Assembly (NCBI RefSeq): GCF_905147045.1
Contig: NC_065889.1
Location: 4,841,001-4,905,000 of the forward strand
Direction: 5' to 3'
Length of the DNA stretch: 64,000 bases
Source of the DNA: Nymphalis io
Lineage: Eukaryota > Arthropoda > Insecta > Lepidoptera > Nymphalidae
The notes below the pieces were generated by a model. The model was given only the letters and a program-made list of their open reading frames with translations, searched no databases and was not told the DNA's origin. Each line of letters opens with the position of its first letter. Within the stretch, counting starts at the first letter, position 1. A program made the position numbers and the translations under genes. Below are positions 13,001 through 24,649 of this stretch, one piece after another.

Positions 13001-15426
13001 AGTGAGCCAGTGTAACAACAGGCACAAGGGACATAATATCTTAGTTCCTTTTTTACCTTATGTTATGAACATTTATCTTTTCGAATACAATATCTTAACT
13101 TTATATCGTTTTATATTTTCATTGCAGATACCAAACCCAGACAGCTTCCTACAAACCCCGTACAACTGCACAGCGAAGCCGCCGTACGACGTCAACGCTA
13201 ACTCAACGTATATGAAGGCAAAAAGCCTCTTGTATCCAGTGAATGTTGCTCGTAACATAGCTAGAGAGGCTGCAGTCACTCACTTTATACTGCCTTCCGA
13301 TATAGAGCTATATCCTAGTCCTAATTTAGTACCCAGGTTCCTTAACATGATTGCCAGAAACGCTAAACCATTAAGCACTTCCACTAGACCTAGAGTCTTC
13401 CCAATAAGCATATTTGAAGTCGGTGCCAAAGCACAAGTAAGTTTATTTATTTATTTAATCAAATAAATTTTTAGGTTATATATTTAAAAAAAACATTGTA
13501 TTATTGTCTGTATAAAAAAATTGTAACAAAATATATAACAATTATAAGGTAACTTAATATCCAAAAAATAAAATAGGTCAATAGTAGTCCACTGTTTCAT
13601 CGTTTTGTTTCTTCCTTGTGTCCTTAATAACGAAGTGAAAAAAATGCTAGAATCTACTGAGACCGAATCTAAAATTAGTATAGTTTTGATCAAGAATTAT
13701 TATTACTTCCTTAAAGTTTTACTAGAAGTAATAATTCAGGATACATTTTCATTTAAATAATTCATTTCAAATTCAATTCGTAAAAAACAATCAGAGTAAT
13801 AAATTTTGGTTTACTTCAAAGAAGAATATATTTAAACTGAGCTCATTAGTCTTCATTAGAGTTACTAATTAAAATTTTTGAATTCCAGGTGCCTTCTACG
13901 AAAAACGAGCTGCAAGGGATGTTGACTAACAAGACCGCGATACCGTTTCATAAGTTTGTCTGTCCCAACTGTCATAATATACCCCAGGGGCAGCAATGGA
14001 TGAACGCACCGGAAACTAATCGTAAGTACCCCAACTAAGATATCGGAAGATCGTAATAAATTGTAAATAAACACCTATTTTTATATACATACTTCTGCAT
14101 ATTATATATTCAAGATAAATCCAAGCCATTTTTTAGTCACGAGTATAATCGTTTTTAATAGAACTCTGAAACATATATATCAAATTACTCTCAGTTCTTA
14201 TTGTCACAGAAAATCAATCAAGTAATTGCTTTGAAAACGGTCGCAATATAACGTACATGCGGGTTGACACGATTGAATACTAATATATCATAAAATTCGG
14301 TCATCTTTCATACAATGTGAATCGGAGTCGATCTCGTTTTCGTGTGACTAATTACGATGCATCGGCAATTAATCTCGTGTTGTCGGTCGTGAGCTATTTA
14401 TGCCGTAAAGAGCATGGCGTGGTCGTATGGGGCATTCTAATTGCGTATTATGGTTCAATGACCGCGTCTTACGCGCTGGACGGCTCCATTCTTACGCCAA
14501 TTTGCAAAAAAGCAAACTTGCATAAGCTACTGCTTAATATAATATAAAATGTTATGGGATGCAATCGATGACCTTTCATTCGAAAATGATTGCCGTCTTA
14601 AAAAAATATGACGTTTTATTTAACGACTCTGCTTTGCATTTGATTGCGCTGCTTTTTTAGCAAATATAAATTATACTGGGAGATTTTGGCATATTGTAAT
14701 TACTCAAAATAATTATGATGATATTTTTTTATGTATTGATTAACCCAAGAAAATTAAATTTGTTCTTTTTAGAAATGGATGTGTTCCATGTCGGTAAACG
14801 GCGTGGAAAGTTCGTACATTGGGAACCAATCTTTATTGGAACTCACCAAGATCCTTACTACGATGAACGACTTAGTTGGGAAGGGAAAAAGGATAAAATG
14901 ACACAGGTATTATATAATCACCTTAAAATTAAAATATTAATGCGATGTTAACGGAAACAATAACATACAAAATAAACATCCTGTAAATAAGGCCCTAAGT
15001 CGAAGAGATGGATTTTCTTCAACTAAAATGTTGGAATCTCTTTGACGAGAATCATTATAACATTTAAATACATTTTTTACATAGATTTTCTTCATTGCCA
15101 AAAAAATAAGATGATTATAAAAACATGGAAATTATTTTCCTCTATATAATTTTAGCTTTGTTCTATATTTTACATGAATACAAACCTAGATAAAATATAA
15201 AAACTACATAACCATTTTAATTTTACAGGGTTACATTCTCTGCGTCAAAGATTACGACTTTATGATATTGAACAATGCGTTTCTAATACACAAACCCGGA
15301 ATAAAACATTATGTGAAGAACGAAAAAAGGGACAAAATCGCTGGTAAACAATCTTTATTCATAAAGTCTGTTATAATGCCACAACTCAAAACTCTTTTCG
15401 GAACGCGAAATGGCTGTGCACTGTAA
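10071..15426 (+). CDS. GT49-family glycosyltransferase (B4GAT1/LARGE-like), 3' part
   Basis: Five exons at 10071-10230, 13128-13436, 13889-14021, 14773-14906 and 15229-15426 join in frame to 310 residues ending in TAA. All junctions are GT-AG, and the first base completes a codon begun in an unseen upstream exon. Visible signatures are WMAPVSLAIHAPG (residues 1-13), YPVNVARN (about 89-96), and LPSDIELYPS around 108-117, where D-I-E (111-113) sits at the position of the metal-binding DxD motif. Family members are Golgi type II membrane enzymes; B4GAT1 and LARGE act in building O-mannosyl/matriglycan-type glycans. The specific reaction of this insect member is not known to me. The cytoplasmic tail, membrane anchor and start of the domain, roughly 100 residues, are missing and should lie upstream, possibly outside the window. 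Intron 1 (2.9 kb) carries several SINEs. I see no frame damage, so it is probably functional. Confidence 0.85.
10327..10525 (+). mobile_element. SINE family B, decayed copy in GT49 intron 1
   Basis: The head GAGCCGGTTGGCGTGG begins the copy and the tail GTGTAAATAATGTCCCAGGA ends it, matching 51866-52130 with an internal deletion. Confidence 0.7.
11452..11709 (+). mobile_element. SINE family A, diverged copy in GT49 intron 1
   Basis: It contains the family landmarks CCCGGGCAAGCACCACTGAA, TTTCATGAGCTTAATTTG and GGAGCAGCGTGGTGGAATAA in the right order, with internal deletions. A 24-bp direct repeat (AAAGATTATATTATTAAATA core) lies upstream at about 11160-11208. Confidence 0.65.
11958..12020 (-). 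repeat. tRNA-like head of SINE family C (remnant)
   Basis: The plus strand reads GACCTGGGCTTTGAACTCAG, the complement of a B box, followed by a CTGCAGCCGTATGC block as in the family C heads at 19168-19393 and 20992-21363. No body follows. Confidence 0.45.
12609..12894 (-). mobile_element. SINE family A in GT49 intron 1
   Basis: A nearly full-length copy of the family described at 9616-9910, in the same orientation. Some substitutions are present in the head region. Confidence 0.8.
12982..13048 (+). repeat. interspersed repeat family D, fragment
   Basis: It reads TTCCGGTTTGAAGGG, then GAGCCAGTGTAA, then CACAAGGGACATAA and ATCTTAGTTCC. The same series recurs at 25228-25332, 35057-35172 and 40110-40210, inverted near 36000-36060 and 52800-52880, and again at 56670-56815. 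It is a common lepidopteran repeat whose class I cannot assign. Confidence 0.6.
14250..14520. other. GC-richer island in GT49 intron 3
   Basis: This segment is clearly richer in G and C than the surrounding intron and is open for 76 codons on the plus strand from a GTG-type start at 14317. It has no obvious splice acceptor/donor pair, and the predicted peptide matches no family I know. It could be a conserved non-coding element such as an enhancer, or transposon-derived. Confidence 0.3.
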
Positions 15427-16670
15427 TGTGAAAATCAAGATTAAACGACCTAATTAAAAAGCAAGACACGTTCACAACATCTCTATACTAGGGTGTGTTT
15501 ATCCGTCTGACTTTTGTAGAACTTTACTGATTGTGTCGACTCGGAACGAAACATATCATACTATTATTTGTATTTAAAATAAATTTAGACATAACTCACT
15601 AACTCTCGAATCCGTGTCACTATGACTTGTAAAGCTAGTAACACAGTGCCTGTAAGTTGATATTACTAAATTTGTATTTTGTATCTGTGTATTCGTATTA
15701 ATAAAACGCTATACCGATTTCAAAATAAAAGGTAAAACCGAATTTCCTAGACTGTTCTTCCTACACGAGGCCTATATAAAAATTGTGTGAAAGATGACAA
15801 AAAATAATGTAAGTTAAATGCCTGTATATATTTTGTATTAAGTCGCTATAGTTGATTTTGATTTGGTGCAAGTAAAGAATGCACTTGACTATCAAATTTA
15901 AGTGCTTTCTCTACGAACGTCAGCTTATCTTACGTATTATTTAAAGTAATTTTAATTTCTTTGATTTTTCTACTTATACTTATTCCTTAGCTTCATTATA
16001 GAATTGAATTATATCAAATGATTTCTAATATTGTTAATTTTAAGTGACTTTTATTTTTTAACATTTACAAGTCCGTTTCAATTAACGTTTCAACAATGAA
16101 CGATTCCTGTAATGCATTTTATATTAAACGATATTTAATTATTAGTTACTATTAGACACATAAATAACCATTTTTATAATATAAGTCACTGTATAAGCTT
16201 GCAACGTGGTTCCAAATATATAAATCCACGTAAGTCAACATTTATTGTATACTGTTGTATGGCGGTCTTTGCCTGCTGTAGGCGATAGGCGACTTTGATA
16301 TGTCTATTCGAAGTTTATATACAGCCTAATATTAGTTTTATTAAGATGACGGGCCTTACGGTACTGGTGATAATTATAATTTATAGTGATAAAACTCACC
16401 ACGTTCGAAATATTTGTTTAAGTATTAGTTTTAGATTAGTTTATTAAACTTCCGTTAGACTAATGTGCAGAATATCTAATTTCCAATAGTACAATATGTA
16501 AAAAATCTTAAGATAAATCGAGTTGTCCAAATCGCAAAAAACAATAGTTCTACTTTCAAAAAGCGATTAAAATATACTAGTTAAATAAGAACTAGTGACA
16601 TTTATTTTGTTCTGTCTCTATACAACCCACTGTCTGACACAAGATTTATTGTAATCTCAAAAGTACTTGT
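15427..16670. other. GT49 3' UTR and intergenic AT-rich DNA
   Basis: The stop codon is followed by AT-rich sequence with several AATAAA-like signals, for example near 15700, so the mRNA probably ends in the first few hundred bases. Nothing else is recognised. Confidence 0.4.
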
Positions 16671-16679
16671 AGCAAATTA

Positions 16680-16910
16680 AAAATTATGATAACGTCACAT
16701 TTATGTCAAATAAATTTAAAAAATTAAAAAAAAAAACGGTGCATATTAATTAAATTTAATTTTGGCTAATGTGATATAATTGTGTATTAATTATAAAAAT
16801 CAAAAATTATGATACTGTCACGTATGTCAAATAAAATTAAAAAAAAAAAACTGTGCATATTAATTAAATTTAATTTTGGCTAATGTGATATAATTATGTA
16901 TTAATTAAAT
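16680..16910. repeat. two-copy tandem repeat, about 115 bp per unit
   Basis: The block containing AAAAATTATGATA..GTCAC, a poly-A run, GTGCATATTAATTAAATTT and GGCTAATGTGATATAATT occurs twice head to tail, with few differences. It looks like a recent local duplication. Confidence 0.75.
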
Positions 16911-17665
16911 TAGTACTCGTGTCATCTTTAGTGTATGCTCTCGTGCGCGGTTTAGTCTACTTATTACATTTAGGCAATGATTTATCTCTATACTGCTAAG
17001 ATGTATGTGCTATCATGTCTATATATTATATAGAGCTTTTATTATTGTAAGTTATATATAAAGGGGGTTTGGTTTTGGTAAACGCATGTGGTGAGTTTTC
17101 ACTTGAAAGGCTAATTTGCCTTATAGATTAAGTGCAATAACCTATATACAGTCTCATTGTGATCATTTATTAAAATGTATTTATCAACATGTACTAGTTA
17201 TATAATTATGGGTTTAAGAATTTTACCTTGTATGCGAAATTTTTTTCATAAAAATCTACAGGTAACATATAATTGGAAATAAATAATTTAAAATAAATTT
17301 GCATTTTTTATTAACAGCAATATAGATTTTCAAGAAATTCCTTAGAATATAGATGAATAAAATTAAAAGTATTAACTGTATTCCATGAAGTCCAAGCCTT
17401 AGCAGCAATTGAGTTGCAATTGCGACTCCTGGGCTAAAGAATAACAGAAAGAATAACTGGAGACTAAACCGGATAATATACTTTTTTTAAATGTTTGCAT
17501 AATTATCTACTCCAAAGCACACTTAATAAGGATAATCGTAAATAAATCCTAAGTGAAATATGTTATGTTATAGAAAGTTAGAAAGACACTTTACTGCTAA
17601 TAAATATTCTTTAATTATGCGGAATAATATGTAAGTTATTTTAAAGTTATGATATTATTACATCT
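16911..17665. other. intergenic AT-rich DNA
   Basis: I see no genes or named repeats here. This interval separates the converging GT49 gene and the minus-strand gene that follows. Confidence 0.4.
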
Positions 17666-18208
17666 CTATACGTATAAATGAATCAATAACATCCAATATA
17701 GAAATAAAACATTTACATTTAACTCTGAAACTTTACTTCCAGAACTATGGGAAGGTCCAGGTAAATAATGACTGTCTGGTGGTCGACTGGAATCTCTAAA
17801 TCTAGCGAATTCGTCGTACGTCGGAATTCTACTTTTTCGACGTGTTGTGACCTCTTCTTCGTCAACCTGTGATGTCATCTTCTCCGTTTCATTTTCATTT
17901 TTGTCGTTTGATGTTTCTGATTCTTGTTCTTCTGTTTTAGGTTTGTCTTCACCAGTTTTATCATCATCATTTTTAGCTTCGTAATATATGCTATTATTAT
18001 TTACATTAATCAGCTTCAAAACTTGAAATGCTTTCAACTGACTATTTTCACGAACTGTTGCTTCGGCTACAAAATGAAATGTGTTGTGTACTCGTAAACA
18101 CAGTCCAGTGCGATGTATTGTCTGAGTCATTTGCATAACTGATAGAATATTTGAATTACGGTAAAAACTAACAAATAAAAAGAAAATAAGTATTTGATCT
18201 TTTGACAT
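17666..18208 (-). CDS. uncharacterised small secreted or anchored acidic protein
   Basis: This is a single uninterrupted frame of 180 residues. The start MSKDQILIFFLFVSF is hydrophobic and could be a signal peptide or anchor. Residues about 78-125 are strongly acidic and polar (runs of D, E, K, N, T), followed by a basic RRKSR and a Ser/Pro-rich stretch. The last 18 residues are hydrophobic and preceded by small residues (SSGSK), the shape of a GPI-anchor signal or a C-terminal membrane segment. I recognise no domain. The frame is far longer than chance frames in this AT-rich DNA and has higher complexity, which argues for a gene. It lies tail to tail with the GT49 gene and head to head with chitin-binding gene A. 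The motif SIYYEA (about residue 72) also occurs in gene B's linker. An additional exon at either end cannot be excluded. Confidence 0.5.
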   Translation of the reverse strand: MSKDQILIFFLFVSFYRNSNILSVMQMTQTIHRTGLCLRVHNTFHFVAEATVRENSQLKAFQVLKLINVNNNSIYYEAKNDDDKTGEDKPKTEEQESETSNDKNENETEKMTSQVDEEEVTTRRKSRIPTYDEFARFRDSSRPPDSHYLPGPSHSSGSKVSELNVNVLFLYWMLLIHLYV

Positions 18209-19165
18209 ATTTTGTCACTATATTTTTATAGCGTGTTTATGCGCAAAAGATTTATGTCATGATAGAAAAATCACAAAGGAGTCTGACCGAAAAAATATAT
18301 AAAAACTTTGTTTCCATCAATATTATGATAATATTTATATAAACACATTTTAGTTAAAAAGAGATAAAATAAAATATCAGATCAAAGTACACGTAAAAGT
18401 GCCCGAGTCTTGTTTGTTCAACTAAAACTTTCGAATCATTAATTTACAAGATAAATTAAATATAGAAGATATTTTATTTAACTTTAATAGCTACCAATTC
18501 GAAGTATAGATTCTGTCTAATTGAACCGGCAAGAAACTTATAAAACTTAGCAATTGTAGCAAATAAATCGAAACTTATAACAAAGAAATCAACGTATACG
18601 AAATCCCAAATTACGCTAACATTCCAGACAGTACAGATCTTGAATACAGATGAGATAGCGGCTCGGTAGAGATAAGGAAGTTGATCTGCAAATTACGTGC
18701 GTCGCATTCGACCTGAAGATACGGTTTTACCCATATACGCTTTATTTATTACCGTTTTTCGACTATGATTCAGTATCATAGTGCGTAACCAGACACATTG
18801 AGTTCATGGCACTTTATGAGTAATGAAATGTAGTCGTCGCTTTTTCGTAAGTTCCACTAAATCGCTGTAATTGAAAACACGTTACGCGTTAAAAATATTA
18901 AAATGTAGTTTTGTTAAGAAAATAAAATATTTAAGAATTTATGTAGATATTTATGAATACTTAAATTATTGTTATAAATTAAATTCCCAGTATTCAAATA
19001 AAATCGAAAGGGCAACATAAAACCTCACAGAAAATGTAACAGGAAATTGTTAAGAGCCAGTAAACACATATTACATATAATTCACGAAGAAAATAATATG
19101 TAAAAATAATGTAACATGCTTTTCTTTTTGTTTTAAAAGTTGCAAATATATTTAAAAAAAAAAAT
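18209..19165. other. intergenic DNA between divergent genes
   Basis: AT-rich sequence between the minus-strand gene and gene A, with no coding sequence. It should hold the promoter of the minus-strand gene, but I see no clear TATA/initiator pair. Confidence 0.4.
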
Positions 19166-19167
19166 AA

Positions 19168-19393
19168 TGTCCTCCAGACCGATTTCGGTCACGGCGGCCA
19201 ATCTCAAGCGAGATTAGCCAACTGCGCATGCGATTTTAGAGAGGCGCAGGAGTGTACACACTTCCAGGCTCCGGCTGTTACTGAGAATTTTCGAAAGAAA
19301 AACTCAATAAATTTTTATTGGTCCGACCTGGGATTTGAACCCAGGACCTCCGGGTCTGCGGCCGTACATGTAGCCACTACACAAACGAGGCAG
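19168..19393 (-). mobile_element. tRNA-derived SINE, family C
   Basis: On the minus strand the head starts CTGCCTCGTTTGTGTAGTGG and carries a B box in the GGTTCAAATCCCAGG block; the element ends with GACCGAAATCGGTCTGGAGG. Family copies in the opposite orientation are at 20992-21363 and 50383-50612. Confidence 0.8.
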
Positions 19394-19733
19394 TCAAAAT
19401 ATAAAAAAGACATGACCTGACGACCATGACGACTGAATGAGATTAATTGTTTAATGTTACCTACATATTAACACTAATTTTCAGCCGCGACTTCGCCCGC
19501 ATGTAGTGGACGAGGATAGATGGTAAGTATAAAAAATATTAGGGTATTTTTAAGGGTACATCCTTGGAGTTCAAGCTTGCTTCATACAAAATTTTAATAA
19601 AATTGGATCTTAAATATATATTTTTTATATTATTTTCAATCACAACAGTAATAATCTTGCTACTCAGTAACAAGTTTCTAGACTTAGGCGTTCAGTAGAA
19701 GTGTTGACCTTGTTGGAACACGTTGTGTTCATA

Positions 19734-22700
19734 ATGAAGACCATAATTGTGTCCTTTTCATGTATTTGTTTATTTGGTAAGTATCGTTATTTATATTAAA
19801 ACATATTCAGTATCAGGTCAAGTTTTCCTCCAATTGTTTTTCATTAATATCAAAATTAACTTAATTCGTATTGAAAAAACACATTCAAAAGATCGTCATT
19901 ATACACAATTGATAAAACGTAAAACACAAACTCTTATTATATTTGGACTGAATAAGCATATTTCGTCGAACATTTTATTTAAGATCAAATTCATAAGTTC
20001 TAAGGTGCCTTGAATTGACGGCCATGTCTGATATTATTTTGTACATTTTCCTGTTTCTTATTCACAAATACTATACTGACGTATATATGTATGTACTTAT
20101 ATTAAAACATGAATAAAATTAATCATGTTAAATTATGTATGTACCAACAATTTGTATCACTTGTTTAAGAAAAAAATACATTTTATTACATTTAATTAGC
20201 ACAAAATAGAGTCACATTTTGCGTCTTTCCGTTTGTGTGTAGTAATCATATGAACTAGTTCATAATCTATTTTGATGTAAGGGCAGTGGGAAGCCGCTCG
20301 ACACAGTTAGTACAAGACTGACCATCGTGAAGGTCTTTGGAGTGGATCCGATGATGATAACATATTCAGCTGAAAAGAGTTTTTTTTCTGTTTCTTCCTT
20401 TTTAAAGATTTTTTTATTTTTTATTTGTACACTATTTTCTATTTCTTATTCGCATCACAGTTGTTTTTACTTTTAATTGATCTCTACACTTAGATAATAA
20501 GTATGTATTAATTCTATAAATGTATAAATGTAAGTGATAAACCTAATAAGAAAATGATCCTCGATAATCAAGCTGTTAAACAGATCTTTAAGTGTGATAG
20601 AGAGATGCGATAAGTTAATGTCAATATTAACAAGTTAATATCTGTTTACGGGCCGCCTAGGGATGTAAAAGTCACAGGTTTGATCCTGATCCTTTGGGTT
20701 TTTGTCGTCCACATTCCTAACACGAGTTCCACGCTCGTAGAGGTAAATGGGAATGTAAGTAATTATGTAACGTAACGTTGGTTTATTTTATTTGTCATAC
20801 AGTAAAACCTAAATAAATAACAATTTAATTTTAAGAAAATTAGAATTGCTATTTGAATTTTATACCAAAGTATAAAATTCAAATAATCAGTATGTTGACA
20901 GATATTAAAATATATTAGAAAAATGCATGAAAAAAGGCAACAATGTGGTCAATTTTAGAAACCATTAAATACAGAGAGTATTCCCATTAGACTGCCTCGT
21001 TGGTCTAGTGGCTTGATGTGAGGCCGCAGATCCGGAGGTTCTGGGTTCAATTCTCAGGTCGGGCTAATAAAAAGCTATTGGGTTTTCTGTAAGAAAATTC
21101 TCAATAGCAGCCTGGAGTCTGGAAGTTAGAAGTGTGTACACTCCCGTGCCTCGGAAAGCACGTAAAGCCGTTGGTCCTGCGCCTGAACTCTTTCCGGTCG
21201 TGTCGGATTGCCGTCCCATTGGATTTTTTGAGTTAGGGAATAGAGAGTGCACCTGTGTTTGAGCACACACTCTTGCACTATAATATCTCCTCCGTAATTG
21301 GTTAATCTCTCTTGAGTTTGGCCGCCGAGGCCGAAATCGGTCTGGAGGACATTATTATTATTCCTATTAAATTTTTCTATTTTTATACAATTTTATTTAT
21401 TCACCTTACTCTGTCTTTATACTGTGACAATTAATTATTATTCATAACCACATTAAAATAATTGGCCCCTTATGTTCCTTATTTAATAAATATTTTTTAT
21501 ATATATTATATAATTTTACAAATATTTGTATTGCAGCCTTCGTGCAAACACAAAACTTTAACCAAACATCTACTTCAATCAGTAACGTTATTACTTTTAT
21601 CAATGAATGGATAAGAGGAACAAAAGAATTAAATAAACTTAATTTGCCCTTCATAATAATTATCTTTGAAGATAAAGATGTAAGTAATTTGAGTGAAGTT
21701 TATAAAAAAATATTGAATAAATATGATGGTAACAATGATAATCAGGGCAGCAAACTTGCTTCAACAAATAAGGATTCCGAGAAAAATAACAATGTCGAAG
21801 TAAATATCAAAGAAAATGTTACGAAATCTGAGAGAATGAATACAGAGAAGTTAATTAATCTATCTAGCAAAAATGAAACAAGCCAAAAGACATGTACAGA
21901 AAAACATGAACGATATCCGATACCGGATAGCTGTGACAGTTACATTGAATGCAAAGTAAGTCGCAAATTAAAATATTTCCAGAATCAAAAAGTAAAGAAC
22001 CTTTAAATTTAATTTTTTCTATCGTTTTGGTTTATCTATATTTTACTACATAAACTGATCGACATCTGACGTTCCAATTTCTCTAAGTACAAGTAGGATC
22101 CGAAAAAGACCAAAGTTAATAGAGGCCAATAGTATATATTGCGTTGTGAGGCTAAATCAAAACAAGTATTCTTTAATGTCAAAAAACATTTTAAGAACGT
22201 AATTTATGTATGTTTTAGGACGACGGATTTCTTAATTATTGCCTTTTAGTTTAAAAAATTGCATTCACTTTTTAACGTATTTCCGATAAGGAAAAATTAT
22301 TAAATTATTACAACTATATATGTTTAAATTGAATAAAAACCACTTCTTCTGATGTGGTTAGCCGCATAGATGGAATACGATGGAAAAATAACGTGACACA
22401 GAGATCTGGTTCCACAGATGCGCAAACTTATACTTCACTATAAGTAATTATATTTTATATATATATATTGGTATATATCTAGTTTATTTTTCTCGCTGGA
22501 AAAATACATCTACGCGTTTCTAACATTAAGGTGTCTTATGTGAGACTTAAGCACCAGAATACCTACTAAGAACCCATTCCGTCTCTTCGGGAATTTTACG
22601 GAATTGCTTGCGCATGCAATCATGACGCCCCAATCTCCAATTAGCCTCCTAGGTTCCCGGAGAACCTCCATTAAGTAGCTAGTCCTAAACTTAGTGAAAA

Positions 22701-24636
22701 ATGAAGGGAAACAAAATAAAATAACAATTATCCTTAAGTATTTATAATTTTATTCAAATTGTTTTATTTTATTTATTTTTGGTTTTATTTTCTTAAATTA
22801 GTCCGATCTTGAGCCAATATAATTAAAATCTAGAGGTGTCTTATGTTTATGATATTTTCCATAAATAAATATATTTAAAAAAAATCTACTGTGTAGATTA
22901 CACACACATCGCCTCATTGTAACAAAAAATCACACATTTTTAATTTACAATAATTGACGTCTAAAATTTTTACAGAATGGCATAGCAGAGAAAAAGCTAT
23001 GTCCAGATGGGTTACGCTACAAACATGACACAACGATAAATCCACCTTGTCTATATCCAACTGAAGTCCAATGTAACCCAGGATCCACATTACGTGAGCT
23101 AATATGTCATATTATTTTGCTCCTTTAAATATGTTTTTGTCTTTTTAATCTCTACAGGCATGCTGTCTTTGCTTTTGGTGTATCTGTCTATTATTTTGAG
23201 TTTGGTAGTTTGATGTGATTGCGTATATTTATTTCCAGACAGCACCGCAATCAAAATTTCTGGAATACAATTATTTTTTGTCATCTATATTTAAGGATTA
23301 TGATAATAAAGGCTGATCGAAACTAAAAACTTTCAGAGCCACCAAAGCCGACGGAAAACTGTCCTAATCAAAATGGTTACTTCAAAACTGAAGACCGCTA
23401 TAACTGTAGCAGTTACAGGATCTGCGTAAATGGCGTCGGCTATGATTACAACTGCCCCTTTGGTCTCGCATTCAATTCGCTAACTTATCGATGCGATTGG
23501 CCTGATACAGTGCCACAATGTGACGCGGAAGGTACGCATATATATCATATTACTTGTTTACAGGAACAGCTTATAAATAATCCACTGCTAGTAAAAGCCT
23601 CTTGTCCTTTTAAGAATAAGATTTGAATCTTATTTCTTTTTCAGTTTAAAAAAACAATCACATTGCTCTAGAGTGCTCTAATGAAATTGTATGTTTGTGT
23701 TTTTGTATATATTAAAAAAATATGTAATAAGAAATTGAAACAAAAAGTACCTGTGACTATACACACGTACGTATTTATAAGCTTATAAATACTTAAGCTT
23801 GAGAAATGGCAATTTTTAAAATACCTTAATTAGAGCTTAATACCGCACTTAGACAAACAATATATTTTTAATTTGACGATACTATACTATACTATGAAGT
23901 AACAACTTTAAACATCATCATCAACATATCAATCTAATCATCAAATATTAAAATCTTCCTTTATAAAATCAGAGAACATAAAAACACTGTTTTCCATTCG
24001 TTCAATGGCTCTATGTTTGACATTTGAATTTTCCATGGGTGACTACTACTATCAATAAAATTCTTATGAATATATTGGGTTGACAAGTAAGTAATTGCGG
24101 ATTTTAAATAAGATTGAAAATTTAAAATTTTCGCTTATAAATATAAATTTGTTCAATTAGGACTTGTCCGTTTTTATCGATGTCATCATAAATTTTAACA
24201 TTTTCAGGATTATTTAGTTTTCGATGTCCTGAGCAGCATCACAGCTCAACGAGTTTGAATACTATAAGAAGTTACAGGTAAGTGTAAAAAATTATAAAGT
24301 AAGATAGATGGAATAACTATGTGATCTTTTATCAATATATTTTTTTGTTTCAGATCTCCTAAGAGTTGTGAAAAATATTATACTTGTATAAACGGCAAAC
24401 CGCGACGTTTGGAATGTAATGAATATTTTGCCTTCGACGAAGCAAATCAAATCTGCGTCCCGGCCTTTAACGTGACAGAATGTTCTGAAGACCAGAAATA
24501 TTTAGCCCGCCGATATATAAGGCAAAATTCAAATGGCGAATACGTACGTAATGTCAAATATGATGATGACTATTTTAACAGCAGAGCGGCGGTTATTAAT
24601 TTTTCCCCAAGAATGAAAAGACCGAGAATTATTTAA
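19734..24636 (+). CDS. gene A: three-domain chitin-binding protein (obstructor/CPAP3 type)
   Basis: Six exons (19734-19776, 21537-21955, 22976-23093, 23337-23531, 24208-24277, 24354-24636) join in frame to 375 residues. Exon 1 plus the next few codons give a signal peptide, MKTIIVSFSCICLFGAFVQT. Residues 21-133 are a polar, Asn/Lys/Glu-rich linker without cysteine. Three CBM14 (peritrophin-A) domains follow at about 134-190, 201-257 and 265-325, each with six cysteines and the aromatic residues typical of chitin binding. A basic tail of about 50 residues has no clear feature. Intron phases are 1, 0, 1, 1, 2, as in genes B, C and C'. AATAAA at 24670-24675 is the likely polyA signal. The product should be secreted and bind chitin in cuticle. 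Family placement is firm; one-to-one orthology is not settled. Confidence 0.88.
20850..20885. repeat. perfect 16-bp inverted repeat, 4-nt loop
   Basis: The arm TATTTGAATTTTATAC is followed by CAAA and its exact complement, in intron 1 of gene A. Either a hairpin by chance in AT-rich DNA or the footprint of a palindromic element. Confidence 0.7.
20992..21363 (+). mobile_element. SINE family C, long copy in gene A intron 1
   Basis: Head ACTGCCTCGTTGGTCTAGTGG, B box GGTTCAATTCTCAGG, and tail GCCGAAATCGGTCTGGAGGA followed by an ATT run. It is about 140 bp longer than the copy at 19168-19393 because the middle part is intact. Confidence 0.8.
22530..22846. mobile_element. unclassified insertion with 12-bp target-site duplication
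   Basis: GGTGTCTTATGT occurs at 22530-22541 and again at 22835-22846, enclosing about 293 bp. The left half is GC-richer (for example CCATTCCGTCTCTTCGGG) and the right half is T-rich. It lies in intron 2 of gene A. Size and flanking repeats fit a short retroposed element, but I see no A or B box. Confidence 0.5.
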
Positions 24637-24649
24637 AAATATGACGAAT

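Noticed and set aside
14317..14547. 76-residue frame as an extra GT49 exon
   Set aside because: It lacks a convincing acceptor/donor pair, and inclusion is not needed because the flanking exons already join in phase 1.
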